A stretch of 54,384 nt of DNA from Caldifarciminota bacterium (GTDB taxonomy: Bacteria; Hydrothermota; Hydrothermia; LBFQ01): positions 1 to 54,384 of the forward strand of contig JALWYV010000034.1 of NCBI GenBank assembly GCA_027003075.1, written 5' to 3'. Below the pieces are notes generated by a model. The model ran no database searches and had not been told where the DNA came from. It saw only the letters and a list, made by a program, of their open reading frames with translations. Below are positions 17,022 to 25,468 of the stretch, piece after piece (position 1 is the first letter of the stretch; every line of letters begins with the position of its first letter). The position numbers were made by a program, and so were the translations under genes.

Positions 17022-18266
17022 ATGCCGTATACTGCTATCGTGGGTCTCCAATGGGGAGATGAGGGTAAAGGTAAGGTTATAGACTATCTGGCCGAAGACT
17101 ACGACGTGGTCGTCCGCTTTCAGGGTGGGGCAAACGCAGGGCATTCGGTGTACGTGGGGGATAAATTCTTCGCATTCCACCTGATCCCTTCCGGGATGCT
17201 ACGGGAGGACGTGGTTGGTGTAATAGGCCCGGGAGTGGTTGTAGACCCGGACGCCTTCTTAAAGGAGCTGGAGGACCTTGAGAAGATGGTCGGCAGCCTC
17301 AGAGGGAGGCTGTTCGTTGATCCCCGAACACACGTAGTGATGCCCTACCACAAACAGGAGGATGCCCTATTTGAGACGGCGTCCGAGAAGCCCATAGGCA
17401 CCACCAGAAGGGGTATAGGTCCCACGAACCGGGACAGGTACGGCCGTCTGGGTATAAGGATCGGCGACACCCTGCGTCCCGCGTACCTGAAGGAGTACAT
17501 GAGGCGTCCTTACGACTTCAACCGCCGGATCGTTGAGTCCTACGGTGGCAGTATGCCCTCCTTTGAGGAACTTTACGGTTTCCTCGTGGAGTTCGGTGAA
17601 AGGATAGCACCCTACGTTGTGGACACGGTGATCCTCCTTGAAGATATGGAGAGGAAGGGGGCCCGCATCCTGCTTGAAGGTGCGCAGGGGACCTACCTTG
17701 ACATCAACTTTGGCACCTACCCTTACGTAACTTCCTCCCATCCGGTGAGTGGGGGCGCAACTGTGGGGGCGGGTATATCCCCATGGAAGATTGATAGGGT
17801 CGTGGGGGTTTTCAAGGCCTATACGACGCGTGTGGGCGAGGGCCCCTTCCCAACCGAGGATAACGGGGAGGTGGGGAAGAGGTTGAGGGACATAGGAGGG
17901 GAGTACGGGGCTACAACGGGGAGGCCCAGGAGGTGCGGATGGCTGGACATACCTCTCGTCGTTTACGCCAGCATAATCAACGGGGTAACCGACCTCTTCA
18001 TAACGAAGGTGGACGTTCTGGACGAGCTGGGGATATACAGGGCGGCTGTTGAGTACGAGATAAGAGGAGAGAGGGTCGCATATCCACCGGCGTACTCCGC
18101 CGACTGGTACGATCTGAAACCCGTGTACGAGGACTTCCCTTCCGGAGAATCCCTGATAGAGGAGGTGGAACGGAGGACAGGAGTACCCGTTCGTTTTGTG
18201 AGTGTGGGCAAGGAGAGAAAGGCGGTAATAGAGAGAAAAACAGGAGGTAAATATGGCAAAACTTAA
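17022..18266 (+). CDS. purA: Adenylosuccinate synthetase
   Basis: Makes adenylosuccinate from IMP, aspartate and GTP, the first committed step to AMP. 414 residues, slightly short of the usual 430. The P-loop WGDEGKGK carries the catalytic base D13, and the second catalytic residue H41 lies in NAGHSV; both match E. coli numbering. Further motifs are QGTYLDINFGTYPYVTSS and the C-terminal aspartate loop region TTGRPRRCGW. The leaderless-type start is supported by the TAAAAT box. Its end overlaps the next gene by 14 bases, so purA heads an operon with the DivIVA-like and Usp genes. Confidence 0.98.
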   Translation: MPYTAIVGLQWGDEGKGKVIDYLAEDYDVVVRFQGGANAGHSVYVGDKFFAFHLIPSGMLREDVVGVIGPGVVVDPDAFLKELEDLEKMVGSLRGRLFVDPRTHVVMPYHKQEDALFETASEKPIGTTRRGIGPTNRDRYGRLGIRIGDTLRPAYLKEYMRRPYDFNRRIVESYGGSMPSFEELYGFLVEFGERIAPYVVDTVILLEDMERKGARILLEGAQGTYLDINFGTYPYVTSSHPVSGGATVGAGISPWKIDRVVGVFKAYTTRVGEGPFPTEDNGEVGKRLRDIGGEYGATTGRPRRCGWLDIPLVVYASIINGVTDLFITKVDVLDELGIYRAAVEYEIRGERVAYPPAYSADWYDLKPVYEDFPSGESLIEEVERRTGVPVRFVSVGKERKAVIERKTGGKYGKT

Positions 18267-18990
18267 ACCCAGAGGACAGGCGAAGAAGACGGGTTTAACG
18301 CCTAACGAGATCAGGAACTATCAGTTCAAGGGATCCCTCTTCGGAGGGTATAACAAGAATCAGGTTGAGGAGTTCAAGGAGCTCGTCGCCAGAGAGATGG
18401 AGAGATTACGCAGGCAGGTATCCGAACTGGAAAACGAACTCGCCCAGACCAAACTCCAGCTTCTGGATCTGGACGAATTAAAGGAACAGCTTGAGCAGAA
18501 GAACGACGAGGTGGAACTTCTAAAGCAGCAGAACGAAATCCTGGAGAGGAAATTAAGGGAGTGCGAGGAGAAGTCTTCGGGAAGCGATGAGTACAAGGTG
18601 GCGTTTGAGAGTCTTTCAAGGGAGTACAACGTACTCAAGGAGGAGTTCGCTGCCCTCAGTCAGAAGGTTAAGGATCTGGAGGAGGAAAACGTCCGTCTTA
18701 AGGCTCAGGTTTCCGCGCCATCGGCAGATCCGGCCGAGATAGAGAGCCTGAAGAAGGCCATAGAGGAGCTGCGCAGGGAGAACGAGGAGTTGAAACGTAA
18801 GCTGGAAGAGAGTACGGCTACGACCCCCACGGAAGTTCTGAGGATAGCCAAGGCGACCGCCGACAGGATAAAGGAGGAAGCGGAGAGGACGCGCAGGGAA
18901 ACCCTCATGAACACCCTGCAGGTCCTCAGGGATATGATGAGTTCACTTGAGGGCATAGTTAAGGACCTTGAAAACAAAATAGGAGGTTAA
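18253..18990 (+). CDS. DivIVA-domain coiled-coil protein
   Basis: 245 residues. The N-terminal 25-60 region (LTPNEIRNYQFKGSLFGGYNKNQVEEF) matches the DivIVA/GpsB pattern: LTP, then a basic/aromatic turn with GY, then a helix. Nearly all the rest is Glu/Lys/Arg/Leu heptads, a long coiled coil, with one break at about 155-160 (SAPSADP). DivIVA proteins bind curved membrane and organise division or polar growth; the role here is inferred. An AGGAGGT site lies 6 bases before the ATG, typical of an internal cistron. It overlaps purA and is followed by a universal stress protein 2 bases later. Confidence 0.85.
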   Translation: MAKLKPRGQAKKTGLTPNEIRNYQFKGSLFGGYNKNQVEEFKELVAREMERLRRQVSELENELAQTKLQLLDLDELKEQLEQKNDEVELLKQQNEILERKLRECEEKSSGSDEYKVAFESLSREYNVLKEEFAALSQKVKDLEEENVRLKAQVSAPSADPAEIESLKKAIEELRRENEELKRKLEESTATTPTEVLRIAKATADRIKEEAERTRRETLMNTLQVLRDMMSSLEGIVKDLENKIGG

Positions 18991-18992
18991 TT

Positions 18993-19844
18993 ATGGCCCG
19001 TAAGATAGTCTGGGCAACGGATTTTTCGGAGAATAGCAGGTACGTGGGGACCTTTCTGAAGGCGGTTTCCCGGAAGGACGAGACCGAAGTACTCCTACTC
19101 CATGTGTTCCCCGATATCCCCGAGATGTACGGCCCGTTCGTCCCTCAGACTCCCAACATCGTATCAACCTGGGAGGGGGCCAGGGAGCGGGCGGAGTTGA
19201 CCCTTAAGAAGTGGGCGGAGGAGTGGAAGGCCAAGGGTCTGAACCTGACCCCTAAACTGGTTATAGGCACACCTGTGGACGATACCATAAGGGAGGCCGT
19301 ACGGTATAAGGCCGACTGCATAGCCGTTGGCACCCGGGGACTGTCCGGTATAAAGGGGTTCATAGTGGGTTCCTTCGCCAAGGATCTCCTGAGGTCGTCC
19401 CCCGTACCTGTCCTGACCGTACGCTTTCCCCACGTAAAGCTTGAGAAGATCCTCGTACCGGTTGACCTCTCGCCCGCAACGGAATTTGTCCTGAAGTACC
19501 TGCCGAAAATAGAGAATCTCGGTAAGATAACCCTTTACCACGCCGTCGTGGTTGACTTCTTCATGGAGAAGGAGGAGGAAGAGGAACTCCGCTCAAAGAT
19601 CATGGAGGATATGCCGAAGTACCCCGGCGCGGAGGTGGTCGTGGATATAGTTTACAACAGGGCTCTGGACGTACCCCAGACCATAGTGGACTACGCCGAG
19701 AGGAACCACTACGACCTGATAGTTCAGACGAGCCACGGGAGGAGCGGGATAGAGAAGGTGATCTTCGGTAGTGTGGCCGAAGGGGTAATAAGCCGCAGCC
19801 ACGTGCCGGTCCTGACCCTCAACATGAAGACGATGAAGCTGTAG
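18993..19844 (+). CDS. Universal stress protein, tandem UspA domains
   Basis: 283 residues with two UspA-type domains of about 140 residues each. The first ends in GTRGLSGIKGFIVGSFAKDLLR then SPVPVLTV. The second ends in TSHGRSGIEKVIFGSVAEGVI then HVPVLTL. Both keep the G-x2-G-x9-GS nucleotide-binding signature, so ATP binding is likely in each half. It has an AGGAGGT site upstream, is the third gene of the purA unit, and its TAG stop directly abuts the ATG of the DUF72 gene. Stress-linked function is a family property; nothing in the sequence shows its regulation. Confidence 0.93.
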   Translation: MARKIVWATDFSENSRYVGTFLKAVSRKDETEVLLLHVFPDIPEMYGPFVPQTPNIVSTWEGARERAELTLKKWAEEWKAKGLNLTPKLVIGTPVDDTIREAVRYKADCIAVGTRGLSGIKGFIVGSFAKDLLRSSPVPVLTVRFPHVKLEKILVPVDLSPATEFVLKYLPKIENLGKITLYHAVVVDFFMEKEEEEELRSKIMEDMPKYPGAEVVVDIVYNRALDVPQTIVDYAERNHYDLIVQTSHGRSGIEKVIFGSVAEGVISRSHVPVLTLNMKTMKL

Positions 19845-20648
19845 ATGGAGGTGTTCGCCGGCACCGGAGGGTACTCCAACGAGGATTGGGTCGGCATCCT
19901 GTATCCTGAAGGTACAAAACCTTCGGAGTATTTGGAAATTTATTCCCATTTTTTTAACGCCGTTGAGTTGAACATGACCTTCTACGTTATCCCCGGACGG
20001 AAGGCCGTAGAGGGGATAGTACGGAAGTCCGGGGATCTGAAGTTCTCCGTAAAACTCCATCAGAGTATGACCCACGACCTCTCGGCCACACCGGAGGACT
20101 ACGGGGCCTTCTTCGCCGTCCTTGAGCCTATGGAGGAGGCCGGAAAGTTGGGGGTATTTCTGGCACAGTTCCCGTACCGCTTCCACGATACACCGGAGAA
20201 CAGAACCTACCTTGAGGGTCTCGCCCGCACGTTTGAGGGAAGGAGGCTGGCCGTGGAGTTTCGGCACTGGTCGTGGGATCGGGAGGAGGTAAACGGATGG
20301 CTTGAGGATATCGGCCTCTTTCGGGTGAGTACGGACTACCCTCCCCTCCGGGGTCTCCCCCGTCCCGCCCTGTACGTTATGGGAGGATTCGCCTACGTCC
20401 GTTTTCACGGAAGGAACAGGGAGAAGTGGTGGCACGGAAAGGATCAGAGGGAGAGACACGACTACCGGTACTCTTACAAGGAACTTGCCCTCTGGCTGAA
20501 CGCCATAAGGAAGGAGAAAAGCAAGATTAACGAACTCTGGCTCGTATTCAACAACACGACGAAAGGTCACGCCCTTTATAACCTGTGCATGCTAAAACGT
20601 ATGTGGCCGGACCTGCCCACCCGTATAGACGAGGTCCTCGGCTGTTAA
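19845..20648 (+). CDS. DUF72 family protein
   Basis: 267 residues. Members have a TIM-barrel-like fold; no biochemical activity is firmly assigned. Visible family features are the start GTGGYSNEDWVGILYPEG, then HFFNAVELNMTFY, the central FLAQFPYRFH, VEFRHWSW and the end YVRFHGRNREKWW with VFNNTTKGHALYN. The ATG abuts the stop of the stress-protein gene, so it is the last gene of the purA unit. Its TAA shares bases with the TAA of the convergent gene (TTAA at 20645-20648). Confidence 0.92.
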   Translation: MEVFAGTGGYSNEDWVGILYPEGTKPSEYLEIYSHFFNAVELNMTFYVIPGRKAVEGIVRKSGDLKFSVKLHQSMTHDLSATPEDYGAFFAVLEPMEEAGKLGVFLAQFPYRFHDTPENRTYLEGLARTFEGRRLAVEFRHWSWDREEVNGWLEDIGLFRVSTDYPPLRGLPRPALYVMGGFAYVRFHGRNREKWWHGKDQRERHDYRYSYKELALWLNAIRKEKSKINELWLVFNNTTKGHALYNLCMLKRMWPDLPTRIDEVLGC

Positions 20649-21454
20649 AGGCGCCTCCTCTCCCTCTTGCCGAAGAAGTAGAGAATATTACCGATCAGGA
20701 TAAAGATGAGTATGACGAGGTGTCCACCCGTCTGGGCGAGCATACCCGTCGTTGCCATATCGGGGTGTCCGACGAGGTACTCGTAATCCGCCGCCCCCTT
20801 AAGGCCTCCGAGTATCCCCTCTATCTGCTCTGCCTGGTAGAACGGATATAGGGACGGGGCTATTACGGCCGTTGATCCGAGGATGATGGGGACACCGTAC
20901 CTCGCTCCGGTTATCATGACCCACGACTCCCCGGTGGACCCTGCGGCGAAGTCCACAACGAGGTCAAAGTCCTTTATCGTCTTTACGTCCTTCAGCCAGG
21001 GTATCTGATCCGTAGGGGTACCCTTAACGTCCGTATCAAAGACGCTCTTGAAGTCCGTACCTATGTTCGTAAGGACGGCCGTTATACCCGGACGGAAGCC
21101 GAGCATCACCCAGTCCTTGCCGTACTCCGCCCCCACCTTCCGGGTAACGTAGTTCATGGCCTCGTTCCCCATCATTATCCCCTCAAACCTCCACAGGGTC
21201 ATTACGGCGATCTTGCAGTTCTTCTTGAAGAGATGTCGGGCCATGGCCACGACCATGGGGTGGGTCTCCGGCTGGGAGGAGGGACCGTAGTCTATGGAGA
21301 AGAGGACCCGGCAGTTGTCGGGGAGGCTCTCCACGAAGTTATAGGCGTCCTTAACCTCCGGAGAAGGTTCAAGGGTTATTCTGGGCTTAAAGAAGAACGG
21401 AACCGTCAGAGCAAGTGCCATAAGCCCGTAAAGTGTAATCCTTATCTTATCCAT
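20645..21454 (-). CDS. Unknown protein with terminal membrane helices
   Basis: About 269 residues, not recognised. One hydrophobic helix lies at residues 6-22 (ITLYGLMALALTVPFFF) and one at the C-terminus (LVILIFILIGNILYFF followed by GKRERRRL), which suggests a periplasmic or extracytoplasmic middle domain tethered at both ends. The middle has alternating strands and helices: FSIDYGPSSQPETHPM, then VMTLWRFEG, VMLGFRPG and DLVVDFAAGSTGESW. It follows the acyl-CoA dehydrogenase with an overlapping stop (GTGATGG) and a GGAGGT site 6 bases before the ATG; a GTG at 21457 is the alternative start. The acyl-CoA dehydrogenase is probably only a transcriptional neighbour. Confidence 0.75.
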   Translation of the reverse strand: MDKIRITLYGLMALALTVPFFFKPRITLEPSPEVKDAYNFVESLPDNCRVLFSIDYGPSSQPETHPMVVAMARHLFKKNCKIAVMTLWRFEGIMMGNEAMNYVTRKVGAEYGKDWVMLGFRPGITAVLTNIGTDFKSVFDTDVKGTPTDQIPWLKDVKTIKDFDLVVDFAAGSTGESWVMITGARYGVPIILGSTAVIAPSLYPFYQAEQIEGILGGLKGAADYEYLVGHPDMATTGMLAQTGGHLVILIFILIGNILYFFGKRERRRL

Positions 21455-22635
21455 CACAGCACCTCCTTCATTAATCTTCTGCTGAGAATCAACCTCTGTA
21501 TCTCGTTCGTACCCTCGTAAATCTCCGTCACCTTTGCATCTCTGAACAGCCTCTGAACCTTGGTCTCACGGGAGTACCCCGTACTCCCCATCACCTGAAT
21601 GGCCTTTGTGGTCACCCACATGGCGGTTTCGCTGGCGTACATCTTCGCCATGGACGAGGCCCAGTAGTACTCCTGACCGGTATCCTTCAGCCACGCCGCT
21701 TTGTACAGGAGAAGGCGGGAGGCCTCTATACGGGTCCACATGTCGGCGAGGGTAAAGCCCACGGCCTGGTGCTGGTATATGGGCTTTCCGAAGGCTACCC
21801 TATCCTTTGCAAAGAGGCGGGCCTCCTCGTAGGCCCCTTCGGCTATGCCGAGGGCCTGCGCCCCTATACCGATGCGGCCGTCGTTTAATATCTCCATGGC
21901 TATCTTGAACCCCTGTCCCGGCTCTCCGAGGATTTCGTCTTCCGTCGCCTCGTAGTTCTCAAGGACTATCTCACCGCTCCACGCCGCCCTTATTCCGAGT
22001 TTCTTTTCCTTCTGTCCCCTTATCACCCCTTCCCTCTCCATGTCTATCAGGAAGGCCACCACCCCTTTGTGGCGCAGCTCCGGGTTGCTCTGAGCGAAGA
22101 GTATGGCGTACCGGGCTACGGGAGCGTTGGTTATCCATACCTTGTGGCCGTTGATTATCCACCTGTCCCCTTTTTTCTCGGCCCTCGTCTTGAGGGCGGC
22201 GGCGTCGGACCCCGTATGCGGCTCCGTCAGGGCGTAGGCACCTATCATTACGGACTCCCCTTCCCTCTTTCCCGCCGTCTCGGGTGAGACCAGAGGCTTC
22301 AGGAACTTCTCCTTCTGCTCCGGCGTCCCGAACTTCTCAACGCCGTAGGCGTAGAGGGAGTTGTTTACGGAGGCTATGACGGCGTGGGAGGCGCACTCCT
22401 TTGCCAGTTCCTCTATCACAAGAATGTAGGCGAGGGTGTCCATCCCGGCCCCTTCCCACTCCTCCGACACCTTCACACCGAGGAGACCCATCTCGCCCAT
22501 CTGGCGTACGGTATCGTACGGGAACTCTTCCTTCTCGTCAATTTCGGAGGCTATGGGGGCGACGTGGCGCTTTACGAAGTCTCTTACCACGTCCCTTAAA
22601 GCCCTGTGATCCTCGCTCAGGGAGAAGTCAACCAT
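21454..22635 (-). CDS. Acyl-CoA dehydrogenase
   Basis: FAD-dependent alpha-beta dehydrogenation of acyl-CoA. 393 residues, normal length. Family motifs are GAYALTEPHTGSDAAALKTRA in the FAD/substrate region, GHKVWITNAPVA, the RIGIGAQALGIAEGAYEEA helix, and the C-terminal YEGTNEIQRLILSR with the glutamate expected to be the catalytic base. Chain-length preference cannot be told. A TAGAAT box ends 8 bases before the ATG, predicting a leaderless mRNA. The next gene is a membrane protein of unknown role. Short-chain acyl-CoA oxidation would fit the methylmalonyl-CoA mutase at the other end of the window. Confidence 0.95.
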   Translation of the reverse strand: MVDFSLSEDHRALRDVVRDFVKRHVAPIASEIDEKEEFPYDTVRQMGEMGLLGVKVSEEWEGAGMDTLAYILVIEELAKECASHAVIASVNNSLYAYGVEKFGTPEQKEKFLKPLVSPETAGKREGESVMIGAYALTEPHTGSDAAALKTRAEKKGDRWIINGHKVWITNAPVARYAILFAQSNPELRHKGVVAFLIDMEREGVIRGQKEKKLGIRAAWSGEIVLENYEATEDEILGEPGQGFKIAMEILNDGRIGIGAQALGIAEGAYEEARLFAKDRVAFGKPIYQHQAVGFTLADMWTRIEASRLLLYKAAWLKDTGQEYYWASSMAKMYASETAMWVTTKAIQVMGSTGYSRETKVQRLFRDAKVTEIYEGTNEIQRLILSRRLMKEVL

Positions 22636-22643
22636 GAATGGTT

Positions 22644-22649
22644 ATTCTA
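22644..22649 (-). promoter_or_regulatory. -10 box for acyl-CoA dehydrogenase
   Basis: TAGAAT on the minus strand, 8 bases before the ATG at 22635. Confidence 0.6.
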
Positions 22650-22675
22650 CAGCAGGAAGCCCATGTGTTTTAGGT

Positions 22676-23803
22676 CTACCAGTTGAGAGTGTTCAGAAGT
22701 TTCTCGTACCGCCTCAGGGCGTCCTCCGGCTCCATGAACCCCTTAAGGACAGGCTCCATTACCTCCGTGGCGAAGTACCTCCTCGCCCTCATCCATAGGG
22801 GGGATCTCGGCTCGTACGTTGCCCGCTCTATCTGGTGAAATACCGGCTTCAGGTCCTCCTCGGCCAGATCAAGGTCGGTTATGGGGGCGTATCCGGTATG
22901 GGTCGTCCAGAACCTCTGGACGCTGTCCGACAGGAAGAGGGCCAGAAACCTTACGACCTCCCCGTACTCCTCCGGCCTATGCCCAACGAATATGCTGAGG
23001 TTGGTGCCGGAGATCACGACGGAGTCGTACCTGTCCACGGGGATGGGTGCGGCCTCCATCCTGAACTTCACCTTCGGCCTCATGAAGACGTAGGAGACGG
23101 AAGTTGCCCATATCATGAGTACCCTCCGGGAGGCGAAGTCGTCCTGATGGGAGTAACCGGAGCCGAGGTAGGCGCACGAATCCTTAAGTACGATATCCCT
23201 GAGGAACCTCAGGGTCTCAACCCCCTCGCGGGAGTTGAAGTTAAGGCCTTTACCGCCCTTCTGTTTGAATATGGTGTAGAAGATCCAGGGGTCTATGGTG
23301 AAGGCGAACCCCCAGACTCCCTTGCTTTTCGCCTCATTACACACCTTCCTGAGTTCGTCCCACGTTTCGGGAGGGGTCAGGCCGAGGGAATCCATGAGGT
23401 CGGCGTTGTAGAACAGGACGGGTACGCTCTTGTTGAAGGGAACGGCTATGTACCCTCCGGACACCTCAACCTCCGTAAGGAGCCTCGGATGTATTTTCCG
23501 CAAGAGGGAGTCGGGTACTACCTCCCTCGCATCAAGTATTAACCCCTTCTCGTAAAACTCAAGGGACCAGGAGGGGAAGGCCTGAGAGATAAGGGGGAGC
23601 TTTTTAGACATGGCGGCGGAGACGAGCCTCTGGGCGAGCGTGTTATAACTCCCGAAACTGACCTCTTTGAGGTGGGTCTTGGCCACTATCTGGGTCAGGG
23701 CGTCCCCCAGAGGCCCCCCCATGGCGTGCCAGAACTGGTAGGACGTATCCCCACGACTGCAGGAAGTTAAAACGAGAAGCAGCAGACCGAATATACGCCG
23801 CAT
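22676..23803 (-). CDS. Extracellular solute-binding lipoprotein (ABC sugar-type)
   Basis: 375 residues. The N-terminus MRRIFGLLLLVLTSC is a lipoprotein signal with the lipid-modified cysteine at 15. The mature protein resembles family-1 solute-binding proteins (maltose/glycerol-3-phosphate type): FWHAMGGPLGDALTQIV at the start, PFNKSVPVLFYNADLMDSLGL with PPETWDELRKVC, and TGYAPI near the end. No ABC permease or ATPase gene is adjacent, so the transporter partners must be elsewhere or the protein acts alone. A TAAAAT box ends 12 bases before the ATG, giving a leader of perhaps 5 bases. Its ligand cannot be predicted. Confidence 0.88.
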   Translation of the reverse strand: MRRIFGLLLLVLTSCSRGDTSYQFWHAMGGPLGDALTQIVAKTHLKEVSFGSYNTLAQRLVSAAMSKKLPLISQAFPSWSLEFYEKGLILDAREVVPDSLLRKIHPRLLTEVEVSGGYIAVPFNKSVPVLFYNADLMDSLGLTPPETWDELRKVCNEAKSKGVWGFAFTIDPWIFYTIFKQKGGKGLNFNSREGVETLRFLRDIVLKDSCAYLGSGYSHQDDFASRRVLMIWATSVSYVFMRPKVKFRMEAAPIPVDRYDSVVISGTNLSIFVGHRPEEYGEVVRFLALFLSDSVQRFWTTHTGYAPITDLDLAEEDLKPVFHQIERATYEPRSPLWMRARRYFATEVMEPVLKGFMEPEDALRRYEKLLNTLNW

Positions 23804-23815
23804 ATGGAGAAGGTT

Positions 23816-23821
23816 ATTTTA
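23816..23821 (-). promoter_or_regulatory. -10 box for the solute-binding lipoprotein
   Basis: TAAAAT on the minus strand, 12 bases before the ATG; no Shine-Dalgarno. Confidence 0.45.
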
Positions 23822-23835
23822 CGGGAAGGTCACCC

Positions 23836-24690
23836 TCAGTTTTCCTCTCCGTTATGGTTCTGGAGGCCGTGGTACGTGGGTATGTACTCCACGGACGGCC
23901 GTCTAAAGCTCCCGACCTCCGCCCTGTACAGTTCCATCAGTTCGTAAACCTCTCTGGGTACGTCCGTGTTGACGTTCAGGCCCATAGAGCGCACCGTCTC
24001 CACGGTGAGGGGGTAGTCGTGGGTCCATTTACCACTCGTCAGGTCTCGGGCCACCTCACGGGCCCTATCCTCCGGGAGCTTGTCCTTCAGGAGGGAGAAC
24101 ACGAACTCTTCCATCTGGGCGAGGGCCTTGCGGGATACGTCCGCGAGGATAAGGGTCTGGTCGTCTATCTTGTCCACGGGCTTCTCTTCCAGCACCTTCA
24201 CGACGGACGCGGCCGGTACAACGGAACCCCCCATGCCGAGCTGGGGGTCAACGGGGCCGAGGACGGCGTCCGGGTTCATTATTATCTCGTCGGCCGCGAG
24301 GGCTATGAGGGTACCTCCGGACATGGCGTAGTGGGGAACTATAACGGTGGTTTTAGCCTTGTGGCGCTTTATAGCGCGGGCTATCTGCCCGGCCGCTAGA
24401 ACGAGACCTCCGGGGGTGTGGATTATCAGGTCTATGGGAACGTTGTCGTCGGTCATGTGGATCGCCCGGATTATGGCCTCAGAGTCCTCTATATCTATGA
24501 ACCGGGAGATGGGTACACCGAAGAAACCGACCGTCTCCTGCCTATGTATGAGGGTTATGACCCGGCTACCGCGCTTCTTCTCTATCTCGCGGATCTTGGA
24601 GTACCTCGCGTTCTGGAGCATCTTCCTCTGTATAACCGGCTGCAGGGACATGAGGAAGATTAGTAAAAACAGTAGGTCAAGTCCACCCAT
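23836..24690 (-). CDS. Membrane serine protease of the SDH/Clp-fold family
   Basis: 284 residues. A hydrophobic N-terminal helix (LDLLFLLIFLMSL) anchors it to the membrane. The Clp/SppA-like core follows: VPIDLIIHTPGGLVLAAGQIARAI, then the nucleophile region VPHYAMSGGTLIALAADEI with the serine after Met, and NPDAVLGPVDPQLG. This matches the SDH family of Clp-fold serine proteinases, thought to cleave membrane or lipoprotein substrates. SppA at 39820 is a separate, larger relative. It has its own TACAAT box 6 bases before the ATG. Confidence 0.9.
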   Translation of the reverse strand: MGGLDLLFLLIFLMSLQPVIQRKMLQNARYSKIREIEKKRGSRVITLIHRQETVGFFGVPISRFIDIEDSEAIIRAIHMTDDNVPIDLIIHTPGGLVLAAGQIARAIKRHKAKTTVIVPHYAMSGGTLIALAADEIIMNPDAVLGPVDPQLGMGGSVVPAASVVKVLEEKPVDKIDDQTLILADVSRKALAQMEEFVFSLLKDKLPEDRAREVARDLTSGKWTHDYPLTVETVRSMGLNVNTDVPREVYELMELYRAEVGSFRRPSVEYIPTYHGLQNHNGEEN

Positions 24691-24696
24691 GCTGCA

Positions 24697-24702
24697 ATTG
24701 TA
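24697..24702 (-). promoter_or_regulatory. -10 box for the SDH-family protease
   Basis: TACAAT on the minus strand ends 6 bases before the ATG at 24690. Confidence 0.45.
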
Positions 24703-24760
24703 CGGGAGAAACTGTATAACAACCTGTCTGATATAATCGGAATCCGGAGGGCAAACGTGT

Positions 24761-25468
24761 TCACTTCCCCCGGACGTTGCTCCATAGCCTTATGTGGAGG
24801 CGGTCGGAGTACCTCCAGCCGTTCCGAAGGGCCATTTCGGCCACCTCCGGGGCTATGGGCAGCGCAGGGTCAACGCCTTCGGGCATCACGAAGACGGAAA
24901 AGGGCCACGTCCTTTCCGGAAGACCTAACCGGTGGAGCAGGTCCCTTATATTCCCCTCGTCCCTTTCCACGTCCGTTATTACGAACTTAAAGAAGGCTCT
25001 GCCCTTCTCAACGAGAGGTACGTAACGCCTCAGAACGTCCGGATCTATGGCATCCGGATTCCCGCTGTCCGGAAACTTGGGAGATACCACAAAGTGAACC
25101 CTGTCGTCGTCCATCAGAATGGGGGGAAAGGTCCCGTTGGTCTCAAACTGGAAGAGCGTGTTTACCTCTATCCTTCTTACCCAGGACTCCCAGATGTCGG
25201 AGTAGAGGAGGGGTTCACCCCCTGTAAGGACGAGTAGGGAGTACCGCGAGGCGTCTTCGGAGAACTCCTCAAAGGTGTAGGGAAAGCCCTCGTCCACCTT
25301 ACCATCTCCGTACCGACTTATTCCCCACCTGTCCCACGTGTAGGGGGAGTCGCACCATACGCACCTGAGGTTGCACCCCAGGACCCTGAGGAAGAGGGCG
25401 GGTACACCCGAAAAGGGGCCTTCCCCCTGAATGCTGTAAAATCTCTCAGATAACCTCAACGCCTCCAT
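24761..25468 (-). CDS. queE: 7-carboxy-7-deazaguanine synthase QueE
   Basis: Radical SAM ring contraction that builds the 7-deazaguanine core of queuosine and related bases. About 235 residues. Motifs are FYSIQGEGPFSGVPALFLRV, the SAM cluster GCNLRCVWCD (C-x3-C-x2-C), LTGGEPLL, and FETNGTFPP. The ATG at 25468 gives the usual start for the family; a GTG at 25489 would add seven residues. It overlaps the gene upstream, so it is the last cistron of nuoB-ribA-unknown-queE. QueC, QueD and QueF are not in the window. Confidence 0.94.
   Translation of the reverse strand: MEALRLSERFYSIQGEGPFSGVPALFLRVLGCNLRCVWCDSPYTWDRWGISRYGDGKVDEGFPYTFEEFSEDASRYSLLVLTGGEPLLYSDIWESWVRRIEVNTLFQFETNGTFPPILMDDDRVHFVVSPKFPDSGNPDAIDPDVLRRYVPLVEKGRAFFKFVITDVERDEGNIRDLLHRLGLPERTWPFSVFVMPEGVDPALPIAPEVAEMALRNGWRYSDRLHIRLWSNVRGK

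Noticed and set aside
19593-20570. 325-codon minus-strand frame opposite the stress protein and DUF72 genes
   Set aside because: Both plus-strand genes have clear family motifs; the antisense frame has none.
24730-24990. Plus-strand TATAAT near 24735 followed by GGAGGG and a GTG frame of 77 codons antisense to queE
   Set aside because: The protein is Arg/Pro/Gly-rich with shadow-frame composition. The promoter-like match could be real but supports no convincing gene.
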